Shown in pieces: positions 1 to 8,969 of a DNA stretch of 64,000 nucleotides. Made by a program: the position numbers and the translations under genes. Numbering within the stretch: the first letter of the stretch is position 1; the number at the start of each line of letters is the position of its first letter. The stretch comes from CAIUGU01 sp963819685. Its GTDB lineage: Bacteria; Pseudomonadota; Gammaproteobacteria; Steroidobacterales; Steroidobacteraceae. The DNA is taken from positions 310,001-374,000 of the forward strand of contig CAWFXI010000007.1 in the NCBI GenBank assembly GCA_963819685.1, read 5' to 3'. A model generated the notes under the pieces. It was given only the letters and a program-made list of their open reading frames with translations. It did not search any database and was not told the origin of the DNA.

Positions 1-1008
1 GTAGTCCAGCTTGCGACCGGATTGGCCACCAAAGATACGATCGGCCAGCCGTCGCCCCGCGGCGATGGCGACGGGAGTCAGCGCGACACGCCCGGTGACA
101 TCGCCCACCGCATAGATGCCGGGAACATTTGTATTCTGATAGTCGTCCGTGAGAACTTCGCCCGACTTGCCAAGGGAGACACCGATGGCCTCCAGGCCCA
201 GATCGCGGGTTACCGGCTCGCGACCCATCGCCCAGATCACACAGTCGAATTCACCGACGCGCCGTGGGCCCGCCGCATTCAGGACCAGACGTCGCCCCGA
301 GCGCGAGAGTCCCGTGGGAGTGGTGTTCTCCACAATCTCCATCCCCGCTTCGCGAAAGCTCACCGTCAGATGCTCGCGGACCATCGGATCAAAGTCCCGC
401 AACATGCCGTCGCCACGCGTGACGAGAGTGATCCGCGCACCGAGGGCATGCAGGGTGCTCGCAAGTTCGGCCGCAATGTAGCCACTTCCGACCAGTGCGA
501 CATGATCGGGTCGACGCGCCAACTCGAAAAAGCCATCAGACGAAATTCCGAGTTCTGCTCCCGGAATGTCCGGCAGGCGCGGCCGACCGCCTGTCGCGAC
601 AATAATCTTTTCTGCCGTCACCGTTCGCCCACCGATCTCCAGCGTGCGGGCATCGATGAAGTGCGCCCGGCCTCGCAGCCAGGTCACTTTGCGCATCTGC
701 AGATTGCGCTCGTAGATGCCATTCAGGCGTTGCACAAACTCGTCGCGCTTATCCTTGAGTGCCGGCCAGTCGAGGCCGCGATTCTGCACGTCAAAGCCGT
801 ACTCCGGCGCATCCTCGATGGCCTGGGCAAGATCGGCGGCATTCCACATGAATTTTTTCGGAATGCACCCCACATTGACGCAGGTGCCGCCGAGCCGATG
901 CGATTCGACGATCGCGGTACGGGCACCATACTCGGCCGCGCGTTGCGCAGTGGCCAGGCCGCCGCTGCCGCCGCCGATGACCACCAGGTCGAAATCATTC
1001 TTGGACAA
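1..1008 (-). CDS. gor: Glutathione-disulfide reductase-type flavoprotein (C-terminus outside window)
   Basis: Cytoplasmic FAD/NADPH disulfide reductase, probably reducing oxidised glutathione. The N-terminus has the FAD-binding motif VVIGGGSGG and, near residues 40-55, the redox-active disulfide motif GGTCVNVGCIPKK. A second NADPH Rossmann motif (VGSGYIAAE) and the second FAD motif (AVGDVTG) follow. The frame is open for 336 codons and runs off the left edge; the family is about 450 residues, so roughly 115 residues of the dimerisation domain are missing. The start is TTG at 1008, preceded by GGAG at a good distance; no ATG fits. It is divergent from prlC. Trypanothione-reductase-like or general disulfide-reductase specificity cannot be excluded. 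Confidence 0.9.
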   Translation of the reverse strand, partial: MSKNDFDLVVIGGGSGGLATAQRAAEYGARTAIVESHRLGGTCVNVGCIPKKFMWNAADLAQAIEDAPEYGFDVQNRGLDWPALKDKRDEFVQRLNGIYERNLQMRKVTWLRGRAHFIDARTLEIGGRTVTAEKIIVATGGRPRLPDIPGAELGISSDGFFELARRPDHVALVGSGYIAAELASTLHALGARITLVTRGDGMLRDFDPMVREHLTVSFREAGMEIVENTTPTGLSRSGRRLVLNAAGPRRVGEFDCVIWAMGREPVTRDLGLEAIGVSLGKSGEVLTDDYQNTNVPGIYAVGDVTGRVALTPVAIAAGRRLADRIFGGQSGRKLDY

Positions 1009-1133
1009 TACACATCTCCGCTGAGGCGCCGGGCTTTGCTTCACCCGGTTAACCCGGGTTTCCCGCATTCTATTGAGAATTTCGCGCCAGACCCAATGCT
1101 AGAATCCGTCGCCTGTTCCCGTGAATTGACGCC

Positions 1134-3158
1134 ATGACACAGCCTCCGATCCCCTCACTCATACCTGTGGACGCCAGTCTGCCGGAGTTCGCAGCGATCC
1201 AGCCCGCCGAAATAGAGGCCAGGCTGCGCGAGCGGATTGACGACAATCGCAGGGCTTTGAATGCGCTGCTCGATTCCGGTGCAGCAGGCTGGGAGTCGCT
1301 GGTCGTCCCGCTTGAAGAAATGCATCACGGACTTGCGCGCTTCTGGTCGCCAATAGGCCATCTGAATGCCGTCATGAACAATGACGACCTGCGCGCTGCC
1401 TACAACGCCTGCTTGCCCGTGTTATCCGCGTGGTACACCGATCTCGGTCAGAACGAACGCCTCTATCGCGCGTATGAAGCGGTGTTGGCGAAGGAAGGCA
1501 GTCAACTGACATCAGGACAGCGCATCCTGCTGGAGAAATCCTTGCGGGACTTCAGGCTGGCCGGCGTCGCCCTGCCTGCAGACCAGAAGCAGCGATTCAA
1601 GGAACTGACGGAAAGACTGTCGAGCGTGTCCTCGCGCTTTGACGAGAATGTCCTCGATGCCACCAACGCGTGGAGCCGGCACGTCACCGAGGAAGCGGAA
1701 CTGGAAGGACTGCCTCCACCCATCGTCGAAAGGGCCCGTGCTGCCGCGGATGCCAAGGGTCAGCCGGGCTGGCTGTTCAGTCTCGATGCCCCCAACTACA
1801 TCGCAGTCATGACGCATGCTTCAGACATGGCGCTGCGTCGGGAATTTTATACCGGGTGGGTCACGCGGGCGTCCGACATCGGGCCTGCGCAATGGGACAA
1901 CTCGGGACTGATGGAGGAGATCCTGAGCCTTCGCCACGAGCGTGCTGCACTCGTCGGGTTTCACAACTTCGCCGAATACTCGCTGGCCACGAAGATGGCC
2001 GACTCGGTGTCACAGGTGGAGGCTTTCCTCAAGCAGATGGCGGATCTGAGTCGCCCGGCTGCACAGCGCGAGTTCGCGGAGCTGACAGCGTTTGCAGGAC
2101 ATGAACTGAACTCCTGGGATGTGGGGTTCTACTCGGAAAAGCTGAAGCAGCAGCGCTTTACTCTGTCAGAAGAGGCGTTGCGCCCCTATTTTCCGTTGCC
2201 TCGGGTACTGGAGGGACTATTCGCCGTTGCATCCAGGCTGTATGGAATCCGGATCGTCGAGCGGCGGGACGTCGACCTCTACCATCCGGACGTGCACTTC
2301 TTCGATATCCTCGAGCAGGATGGCTCCCGTCGCGGCAGTTTCTACATCGATCTGTACGCGCGACCGAGGAAGCGCGGCGGTGCCTGGATGGACGAGTGCA
2401 TCGGGCGGACGCGTCTCCGCTCCGTGCAGACGCAACCTGTGGCGTACCTCGTCTGCAATTTCATGCCCGCCGTCAACGGCAAGCCTGCACTGCTGACCCA
2501 TTCTGAAGTCGTCACGTTGTTTCATGAGTTTGGCCATGGACTCCACCACATGCTGACGCGCGTCGACTATCCGAGCATCGCCGGTATCAATGGAGTCGCC
2601 TGGGACGCGGTGGAGCTGCCAAGCCAGTTCATGGAGAATTTTGCGTGGGCAACCGAGGTGCTCCCATTGATTTCGGGTCACGTGGAAACCGGCGATCCTC
2701 TGCCTGTCGCCGAGCTCGAGCGACTGCAGGCCTCGAGAACCTTTCAGGCCGGCATGCAGACGGTGCGACAGATCGAGTTCGCCCTGTTTGATCTCAGGAT
2801 GCATGGTGCAACCGCCATGTCGAGCGCGGAAATCGCCGCGGTGCTTGCGGGTGTGCGAGCAGAAGTGGCGGTAATCAAACCCCCGCCGTTCAACAGGTTT
2901 GCACACAGCTTCCAGCACATCTTCTCAGGCGGCTATGCGGCGGGCTATTACAGCTACAAATGGGCGGAAGTTCTGGCGGCCGATGCATTCAGTGCGTTTC
3001 AGGAAAAGGGACTGTTTGACGCCGGAACTGCGCGACGCTTCCTGACGTCGATTCTCGAGAAAGGTGGCAGCCAGGAAGCGATGGATGCATTCATCGAGTT
3101 TCGTGGCCGGGAGCCGCAGATCGAACCGCTGCTGAAGCAGCTGGGCCTTGCCGCCTGA
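1134..3158 (+). CDS. prlC: Oligopeptidase A (M3 zinc metallopeptidase)
   Basis: Cytoplasmic thimet-type oligopeptidase that degrades short peptides, including cleaved signal peptides. The 674-residue length matches enterobacterial OpdA/PrlC (about 680). The zinc motif HEFGH lies at residues 464-468 within VTLFHEFGHGLHHML, and the downstream glutamate region (WDAVELPSQFMENF) typical of M3 peptidases is present. The C-terminal catalytic-core segment FSGGYAAGYYSYKWAE is conserved. It is divergent from gor, and a LysE-type gene starts 25 nt after its stop. No signal peptide is visible. Confidence 0.95.
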   Translation: MTQPPIPSLIPVDASLPEFAAIQPAEIEARLRERIDDNRRALNALLDSGAAGWESLVVPLEEMHHGLARFWSPIGHLNAVMNNDDLRAAYNACLPVLSAWYTDLGQNERLYRAYEAVLAKEGSQLTSGQRILLEKSLRDFRLAGVALPADQKQRFKELTERLSSVSSRFDENVLDATNAWSRHVTEEAELEGLPPPIVERARAAADAKGQPGWLFSLDAPNYIAVMTHASDMALRREFYTGWVTRASDIGPAQWDNSGLMEEILSLRHERAALVGFHNFAEYSLATKMADSVSQVEAFLKQMADLSRPAAQREFAELTAFAGHELNSWDVGFYSEKLKQQRFTLSEEALRPYFPLPRVLEGLFAVASRLYGIRIVERRDVDLYHPDVHFFDILEQDGSRRGSFYIDLYARPRKRGGAWMDECIGRTRLRSVQTQPVAYLVCNFMPAVNGKPALLTHSEVVTLFHEFGHGLHHMLTRVDYPSIAGINGVAWDAVELPSQFMENFAWATEVLPLISGHVETGDPLPVAELERLQASRTFQAGMQTVRQIEFALFDLRMHGATAMSSAEIAAVLAGVRAEVAVIKPPPFNRFAHSFQHIFSGGYAAGYYSYKWAEVLAADAFSAFQEKGLFDAGTARRFLTSILEKGGSQEAMDAFIEFRGREPQIEPLLKQLGLAA

Positions 3159-3183
3159 TGACGAAGCATCGGGAAGTGTGAAA

Positions 3184-3795
3184 ATGCAGAGCGCGCTGCT
3201 GCTGCCGCTCATGGCATTCGCGATCGCGAGCTCGATTACGCCGGGCCCCAACAACCTGATGCTGCTGGCATCGGGTGTGAACTTCGGCTTCAGGCGTTCC
3301 TTCCCTCACATACTCGGCATCGGGATCGGTTTCATGATCCTGCTGGTCGTGGTCGGCCTTGGCGTCGGGCAGGCGCTGCAGACATATCCCCTGCTCTATG
3401 ACGCTTTGCGGATCATCAGTCTGCTGTACATGGTCTGGCTCGCCTGGAAAATCGCGACGAGTGGACCAGTCGACAATAAACCCGACAGACCCTCGGCCAC
3501 GCCAATGACCTTTGTACAGGCTGCGCTTTTTCAGTGGGTCAATCCGAAGGCCTGGGCCATGGCCATTGCGGCAATTGCCACCTACACACGGCCCGTGGAC
3601 TATTTTTCGAGTCTCTTGTGGGTCACCCTGATATTCGGGCTGATCAATCTACCTTGCGTGACTGCGTGGGCAGCGTTTGGCGTCGGATTGCGGCACTGGC
3701 TGCAGGATCCTGTGAAGCTCAAGGTATTCAATATCACCATGGCCCTGCTGCTGGTCGCTTCCTTCCTGCCGCTGGTTGGGGATCTGTTTCGTTAG
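3184..3795 (+). CDS. LysE/RhtB family amino-acid exporter
   Basis: Inner-membrane exporter of the LysE/RhtB superfamily, expected to export an amino acid or derivative; the substrate cannot be read from sequence. The protein has 203 residues and about six hydrophobic segments. Family signatures are SSITPGPNNLML near the N-terminus and FQWVNPKAWAMA in the middle. I place the start at ATG 3184, which has a purine-rich GGGAAG upstream and gives the canonical N-terminus. The open frame extends to 3148, but that would add 12 hydrophilic residues. It follows prlC closely on the same strand and may be co-transcribed. Confidence 0.9.
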   Translation: MQSALLLPLMAFAIASSITPGPNNLMLLASGVNFGFRRSFPHILGIGIGFMILLVVVGLGVGQALQTYPLLYDALRIISLLYMVWLAWKIATSGPVDNKPDRPSATPMTFVQAALFQWVNPKAWAMAIAAIATYTRPVDYFSSLLWVTLIFGLINLPCVTAWAAFGVGLRHWLQDPVKLKVFNITMALLLVASFLPLVGDLFR

Positions 3796-3924
3796 GCTAC
3801 CAGGAGGCCTACTGACAAATCTTTACATTCGCCCTGCATCCTGACCACGGGAGGGTGTTCTTCGACTCAAAGGAAAACGTCTATAGTCCTGGGCGCGCCT
3901 TGCGCAGTGGCTTTGGAGCCAACC

Positions 3925-5250
3925 ATGACCGAAAACAATACGAATTCTGTCGCGCGATTCTTCAGTTTCGCCGCGCGGATCGAGCCGCGCGAGCTCAAAG
4001 CCGTGTTCGCCGCTTTCTTTCTCTACTTCTTCGTTCTCGGCAGCTACTTCGCGGTGAGGCCCGTCCGCGAAACCGTCGCCACGCTGCTTGGGCGCGACTA
4101 CGTGGCCGACCTGTGGCTCTATACCGCCCTGTTTTCGATTGCCATCGTGCCCGTCTTTGGATGGTTGGTGGCCAGAGTGCGGCGTGCTGTATTGCTGCAA
4201 GCCATTTACGGCGCGGTAGCCGTGATTCTCGTCTTCATCGGCGTGAGTCTCGGCGAGCATGAGATCGATCGCACTATCGGCGCATCGTTCTACGTGTGGA
4301 TCAGCGTGCTCAACCTGCTGCTGGTCTCGGTGATGTGGAGCTTCCTGCTCGAGATGTTCAACCATGAACAGACCAAGCGCCTGTTCGGCTTGATCGCTGC
4401 GGGAGGTACCGCAGGAGCCTTGGTGGGACCGCTGGTCACGCGCCTGTCCGTCGGCGCCGTCGGAGATTCCGGCGTGATGTACATCAGCGCGGCGGGTTTC
4501 GTGGGCGCCATCGTGTGCCAGCGGATTCTGCTCGGCATCTGGAAGCCTGCAGCGGTCGCGTCAAGTGACGCAGTGGAGAAGGGTGCTATAGACAGGGGAT
4601 TGGGTGGCAACCCCTTCTCCGGTATTTTGCTGGTCCTGAAATCGCCCTATCTGATCGGCATCGCCGTATTCGTCTCCCTCGCATCGTTGGCGAACACCAT
4701 TCTTTATTTCGAGCAACTCAGGATCGTCGAGGAGACATTCTCGGACCGCACCCAGCGTACCGAGGTGTTCGCGACTATCGACGTACTCGTGCAATCGCTC
4801 ACGATCGTTACTCAGCTGTTCCTCACGGGCCGCATCGCCACAAAGCTTGGCGTACGCTATCTGCTGGTCATCCTGCCGATCCTCATGATGGGAGGATTCC
4901 TGCTGCTGGCGGCTTTCAATACATTTGCCGTGTTGGCCGTGATCTTCATCGGCCGCCGCTGGGGCGAGTACGCGCTGATCCGGCCCGGCCGCGAGATGCT
5001 GTTCAGTGCTTTCGACAAGGAAACCAAGTACAAGGCCAAGAACTTCATTGACGTGCCCGTGTACCGCGCGGCCGACTATGTGGGCGCGCAGGCGAAGACG
5101 GCCGTCGACGCGGTTACCGCCTCGCCGGTCATGTCGCTCGTCATTGGCGCGGTGATGGGCGGGATCTGGGCCACGGTCGGCTGGCATCTCGGCAAGCGCC
5201 AGGATGACATCAAGGTGAAACCGGCCGAGACCCCATCCCCCGCCACATAG
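3925..5250 (+). CDS. MFS-like 12-TM carrier, NTP/NDP exchanger-like
   Basis: Polytopic inner-membrane protein of 441 residues with about 12 hydrophobic segments. The opening (PRELKAVFAAFFLYFF, then SYFAVRPVRETVA) and the EMFNHEQTKRLFGLIAAGG segment resemble bacterial proteins grouped with the ADP/ATP (Npt/Tlc) carrier family, often labelled simply MFS transporter. True nucleotide exchange is known for intracellular bacteria; in a free-living organism the substrate is unknown. I chose ATG 3925 over ATG 3907 because GGAG lies 6 nt upstream of it. It is monocistronic on the plus strand. Confidence 0.75.
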   Translation: MTENNTNSVARFFSFAARIEPRELKAVFAAFFLYFFVLGSYFAVRPVRETVATLLGRDYVADLWLYTALFSIAIVPVFGWLVARVRRAVLLQAIYGAVAVILVFIGVSLGEHEIDRTIGASFYVWISVLNLLLVSVMWSFLLEMFNHEQTKRLFGLIAAGGTAGALVGPLVTRLSVGAVGDSGVMYISAAGFVGAIVCQRILLGIWKPAAVASSDAVEKGAIDRGLGGNPFSGILLVLKSPYLIGIAVFVSLASLANTILYFEQLRIVEETFSDRTQRTEVFATIDVLVQSLTIVTQLFLTGRIATKLGVRYLLVILPILMMGGFLLLAAFNTFAVLAVIFIGRRWGEYALIRPGREMLFSAFDKETKYKAKNFIDVPVYRAADYVGAQAKTAVDAVTASPVMSLVIGAVMGGIWATVGWHLGKRQDDIKVKPAETPSPAT

Positions 5251-5467
5251 CCGCCGGGTGTGGTGTCCCGCAGGAACATTCAAAACCTTGCAGGTCGGGT
5301 CCTCGCCTCGCAGGGGCTTTAACCCGACATGCCGCGTGCTACGCCCCAACCTGACCTAAATGATCGGCCAGTAATTAAATCGCGTCCATTCTATTGACCC
5401 GCGACCGGCAGGGTATTACTTTGCGCTCGCCAACAGCAGAACGCTCCCCACCGTCAGGAGATCTCCC

Positions 5468-5890
5468 GTGAATTCAACAGTTCAAGCCGTACCAGGCAGC
5501 TCCAAGGGTCTCAATATCGGCCTGTGGATTGCACAGGTACTCGTTGCCGTCGTCTTCTGCTTTGCCGGCTTCACCAAGCTGACGACGCCTATTCCGGACT
5601 TGTCCAAGATGATGGCGTGGACGGGTGAACTCCCGGAAATGTTCGTCAGGATCATCGGCATCATCGACCTGGCCGGCGGTCTCGGCATATTGTTGCCATC
5701 GCTCACCCGCATCATGCCGCGTCTCACCGTGATTGCAGCCATGGCCGCCACGGTATTGCAGGTTCTGGCAATCGCGTTTCACGTCTCGCGAGGTGAAGCA
5801 GCCTTGACCCCGCTCAACTTCATCCTGCTGGCACTGATCCTGTTCGTTCTCTGGGGACGTTCGAAGAAGGTCCCAATCGCTCCCCGCTAG
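5468..5890 (+). CDS. DoxX family membrane protein
   Basis: Small inner-membrane protein of 140 residues with four hydrophobic helices. The first helix ends in the FAGFTKL motif typical of DoxX/DoxX-like proteins, followed by the conserved GIIDLAGGLGIL segment. The family is linked loosely to quinone or thiol redox chemistry, but the function here is not defined. The start is GTG at 5468 with AGGAG seven bases upstream. The 3' end overlaps the convergent PLP decarboxylase by 4 nt. Confidence 0.85.
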   Translation: MNSTVQAVPGSSKGLNIGLWIAQVLVAVVFCFAGFTKLTTPIPDLSKMMAWTGELPEMFVRIIGIIDLAGGLGILLPSLTRIMPRLTVIAAMAATVLQVLAIAFHVSRGEAALTPLNFILLALILFVLWGRSKKVPIAPR

Positions 5891-7239
5891 GAAACCTTCC
5901 GCGCGATGCGAATCATGGCGGCGACACTGAGATCGACGTCGCTCTCGGTGGTCGCCCATGAACACACGCTGATGCGCATGGCACGGCGACCTTGCCAGAA
6001 CGTGGTGCCGCACCAGCATGTGCCGTCATTCTGGATCGCCTGAATGACCCGGTCGGTCACTTCCGCCGTGCCAAACGCCACCAGCACCTGATTCAGTACG
6101 ACGTCTGCCAGAACTTCATAACCCGCTGCTGACAGCTGCTCGGCAAACCGGCGCGCATGCCGGGAGGTTCGCTCCATCAGGTCAGCGACGCCCTCACGTC
6201 CCAGAAAACGCAATGCGGCCCAGACTTCCACACCGCGGGCGCGACGCGACAGTTCCGGCGTAAAGTCCGAGGGACTCCGCCGGCCGGCCGCGTCAGGCAA
6301 ATACGCAGCCGTGATGGCCATCGCGGCGGGCAACACCCCAGGCTCCCGCACGAACGCCAGGCCGCTGTCATAAGGCACGTTAAGCCACTTGTGCGCGTCA
6401 GTGGCCCAGGAATCAGCCGATTCGATGCCGCGAGCGAGGTGGCTGAGGGAAGGCGCTGTCTTTGCCCAGAGACCGAACGCGCCATCAACGTGAACCCACG
6501 CCCCTGCAGGCCGCACTCTCGCGCAGATCTCGTCGATGGGATCAAAGGCCCCGGTGTTGACGTTGCCGGCCTGAACACAAACGATCGTCGGTCCAGCGAT
6601 GACTGGCAGCTCGCCGGCCCGCATTCGACCCTGGACATCAACCGGCACACGAACGACGCGGTTGCGTCCCAGACCCAGCAGACCGAGAGACTTGAGCAGC
6701 GTGGGATGCGCCTCCTCGCCCACAATCACGGTCACCGCTGGCGCTCCGATGAGGCCGTCCGCTTCGACGTCCCATCCCGCCTGTTTGAGGACATGGTGTC
6801 TGGCCGCGGCGAGTGCCGTGAAATTCGCCATGGTCCCACCCGTTACAAAGGCACCTTCGGTGCTGTCGGGCAGATCGAACAATTCCTTGAGCCAGCGAAG
6901 CGCCACGGTCTCGAGCTGCGACACGCCAGGCGTAGCGGAGTACAGGCCTGCATTCTGGTCCCAGGCCGTGGCGAGCCAGTTCGCTGCCACGGTCACCGGC
7001 AAGGCACCCCCAATCACAAAGCCGAAGAACCTCGGACCCGCCATGGCCATAGTGGCCGGCGAGACGAACTGATCGAGTCGTGCGAGGACTTCCGCCGCGT
7101 CGCTCGAGCTTTGCGGCAACGGCTCATCGAGCTGCGCAAGGGCGCTCACCGCTTGCTCCGAAGGCGCCACCGCTCGCTCTTGCAGGGATTCAAGATAGCG
7201 CGCCGCACGCAGGGCCGCATCATTCAGTAGTGAACGCAA
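5887..7239 (-). CDS. PLP-dependent group II decarboxylase family protein
   Basis: Fold-type I pyridoxal-phosphate enzyme of the aromatic-L-amino-acid/glutamate decarboxylase family, 450 residues. The cofactor lysine is in DAHKWLN, the pyridine-N aspartate in HVDGAFG, and the phosphate-contact glycine/threonine motif is TGGTMANFTALAAAR. The substrate is uncertain. The start is TTG at 7239, preceded by a strong GAGGAGG six bases upstream; that site lies at the very end of the upstream MetE-like gene, which ends 10 nt away. The two genes therefore form a tight operon. Confidence 0.85.
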   Translation of the reverse strand: MRSLLNDAALRAARYLESLQERAVAPSEQAVSALAQLDEPLPQSSSDAAEVLARLDQFVSPATMAMAGPRFFGFVIGGALPVTVAANWLATAWDQNAGLYSATPGVSQLETVALRWLKELFDLPDSTEGAFVTGGTMANFTALAAARHHVLKQAGWDVEADGLIGAPAVTVIVGEEAHPTLLKSLGLLGLGRNRVVRVPVDVQGRMRAGELPVIAGPTIVCVQAGNVNTGAFDPIDEICARVRPAGAWVHVDGAFGLWAKTAPSLSHLARGIESADSWATDAHKWLNVPYDSGLAFVREPGVLPAAMAITAAYLPDAAGRRSPSDFTPELSRRARGVEVWAALRFLGREGVADLMERTSRHARRFAEQLSAAGYEVLADVVLNQVLVAFGTAEVTDRVIQAIQNDGTCWCGTTFWQGRRAMRISVCSWATTESDVDLSVAAMIRIARKVS

Positions 7240-7249
7240 GGTTGCCTCC

Positions 7250-8362
7250 TCAGCCCCAGACTTCGCGGGCGACTTCCACTACCAGGCGCAGCTTGCTGCG
7301 CTGTGCTTCAACAGCGATCTCGTTGCCGTGGACTGTACTTGAAAAGCCGCACTGGGGAGACAGGCACAACTGTTCCAGCGGGACATACCTTGCAGCCTCG
7401 TCGATGCGACGTTTGATGTCATCCTTGCTTTCGAGCTGGCCGAGCTTGGTCGTGACGAGACCGAGCACCACGGTTTTGTCCCCGGGCAAGAACCTGAGCG
7501 GCTTGAAATCACCACTGCGGGCATCGTCGTACTCCAGGAAGTAGCCGTCGACCTTCATTTCGGACAACAGCGCTTCCGCGACCGGTTCGTAGCCGCCCTG
7601 AGCTGCCCACGTGCTCCTGAAGTTGCCGCGACAAAGGTGGACGGCAAGCGTCATGCCCGCGGGCTTCTGCGCAACGACGCGATTGATGAAAGCAGCATAG
7701 CGATGTGGCAACTCATCCGGATCGTCGCCACGACTGCGTGCGGCTTCACGCATCTTGTCATCACACAGGTACGCAAGATTCGTGTCGTCCATCTGTACGT
7801 AAGTCGCGCCCGCTGCAGCCAGCGAACGCAGTTCATCGCCATAAGCATTGGCGACGTCCTGATAGAACGGCTCGAGGTCGGGGTAATGCTCGCGACTGAT
7901 GCCCGCGCGACCCCCGCGGAAATGCAGCATCGTCGGTGACGGAATCGTAACCTTGGGTGTATTGCCCGCCGCAACCTGCGACTTGAGAAACTGGAAATCC
8001 GCCAGCTGGATGTCCCTGACGTGACGCACTTTGTCGATCACCCGCATCACGGGTGGCGCAAGTTCCTGCGTACCGTCGGCCTTGATGACGGTCACAGGGA
8101 TATCGGTCCTTACGCCACCCAGCTGTTCCAGAAAGTCGATATGAAAATAGGTCCGGCGAAACTCACCATCGGTGATGCTTTCCAGCCCCACCTCTTCCTG
8201 GAATTTCACGATCTCGCGAATGGCGTCGTCCTCGACTGCCCGCAATCCTTCCCGGGAAAGGTCGCCCTGCCTGTAACGCTCGCGCGCGTCGAGTAAACGC
8301 CTGGGTCGGAGAAAGCTGCCGACGTGATCGGCGCGAAACGGCGGTCGGGTACGGTAAGTCAT
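7250..8362 (-). CDS. MetE C-terminal-domain (cobalamin-independent methionine synthase-like) protein
   Basis: Zinc-dependent methyltransferase-like protein of 370 residues, equivalent to the C-terminal catalytic half of MetE (YxjG-like single-domain form). Predicted zinc ligands are His and Cys in AVHLCRGN, Glu in FLEYDD and Cys in SPQCGFSS; the N-terminal FRADHVGSFLRP is characteristic of the family. It lacks the MetE N-terminal domain. Single-domain members are thought to transfer methyl groups to homocysteine or other thiols, but the methyl donor is not known here. It is the first gene of a two-gene unit with the PLP decarboxylase. Confidence 0.85.
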   Translation of the reverse strand: MTYRTRPPFRADHVGSFLRPRRLLDARERYRQGDLSREGLRAVEDDAIREIVKFQEEVGLESITDGEFRRTYFHIDFLEQLGGVRTDIPVTVIKADGTQELAPPVMRVIDKVRHVRDIQLADFQFLKSQVAAGNTPKVTIPSPTMLHFRGGRAGISREHYPDLEPFYQDVANAYGDELRSLAAAGATYVQMDDTNLAYLCDDKMREAARSRGDDPDELPHRYAAFINRVVAQKPAGMTLAVHLCRGNFRSTWAAQGGYEPVAEALLSEMKVDGYFLEYDDARSGDFKPLRFLPGDKTVVLGLVTTKLGQLESKDDIKRRIDEAARYVPLEQLCLSPQCGFSSTVHGNEIAVEAQRSKLRLVVEVAREVWG

Positions 8363-8500
8363 TCTTCATCCGGTCTGTGCCGTGGGTGTTCCGTGCGTCA
8401 ATGATAGTGCGGAGTACGGCCGATGGCACTCCCCACCAATCCTGAATGCATGCGGTATGCTTCCCGCCTGTCTGGCCGCCATTCGAGGAATCAATCCGGT

Positions 8501-8581
8501 ATGCGTACGCTGATCATTGTTGCGGGCAGCCTGATCGCCATGCCGGGCGTTGCGGTGTTCGTGCTGCACCGAAAGTCCTGA
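8501..8581 (+). CDS. Possible 26-residue single-helix membrane microprotein
   Basis: Short frame starting at ATG 8501 with GAGGAA about 10 nt upstream, encoding 26 residues: a short charged start, a hydrophobic stretch (LIIVAGSLIAMPGVAVFVL), then basic HRKS before TGA. Only three bases separate its stop from the start of the yheU-like gene, which lacks its own clear Shine-Dalgarno sequence, so translation may be coupled. The frame could be chance; the ribosome site, membrane-helix-like composition and spacing argue for it. Confidence 0.4.
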   Translation: MRTLIIVAGSLIAMPGVAVFVLHRKS

Positions 8582-8584
8582 CAC

Positions 8585-8851
8585 ATGCCGAAGTGGACGC
8601 TATACCCCGAGGAAACAACGGCGACCGAGACCCCGGTAGTCGTACCTCACGCAGAACTTTCGCGCGATGCGCTGCTCGGGGTCGTTGAAGCTTTTGTGCT
8701 GCGCGAAGGCACCGAATATGGCGCCACAGACTTTTCGCTGGAGCAGAAAGTCGCCCATGTGATGCGCCAGCTTGAGCGCGGCGACGCAGAAGTGATTTTC
8801 GACCCCAATACCGAGTCGGTGGATATCGTTGTCAGGAAGGCGGGAAAATAG
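8585..8851 (+). CDS. yheU: YheU/UPF0270 family protein
   Basis: Small cytoplasmic protein of 88 residues and unknown function. The segment VPHAELSRDALLGVVEAFVL, followed by REGTEYG and LEQKVAHVMRQLERG, matches the UPF0270/YheU signature (family pattern FVLREGTDYG...LEQKV..VKRQL). It has about 17 extra N-terminal residues compared with E. coli YheU. The ATG at 8585 lacks an obvious ribosome site and follows the stop of the microprotein frame by three bases. Confidence 0.8.
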   Translation: MPKWTLYPEETTATETPVVVPHAELSRDALLGVVEAFVLREGTEYGATDFSLEQKVAHVMRQLERGDAEVIFDPNTESVDIVVRKAGK

Positions 8852-8969
8852 AATTTTCACCCACCGGGGTGCTCGCGACCCTCGACAGTTCGAACTCCGC
8901 AATCGGCCAGCACTCGAAGTCGGGTACCATCAGCTCCCCACAAGCACACCAGCAAAAGGATTCTTCACC

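Noticed and set aside
22..1137. 371-codon open frame on the plus strand
   Set aside because: Antisense to the glutathione reductase gene, which has all its cofactor motifs from a TTG start.
5394..5422. Sigma-70 promoter before the DoxX gene
   Set aside because: TTGACC with a 17-base spacer leads only to TACTTT; too weak to report as a feature.
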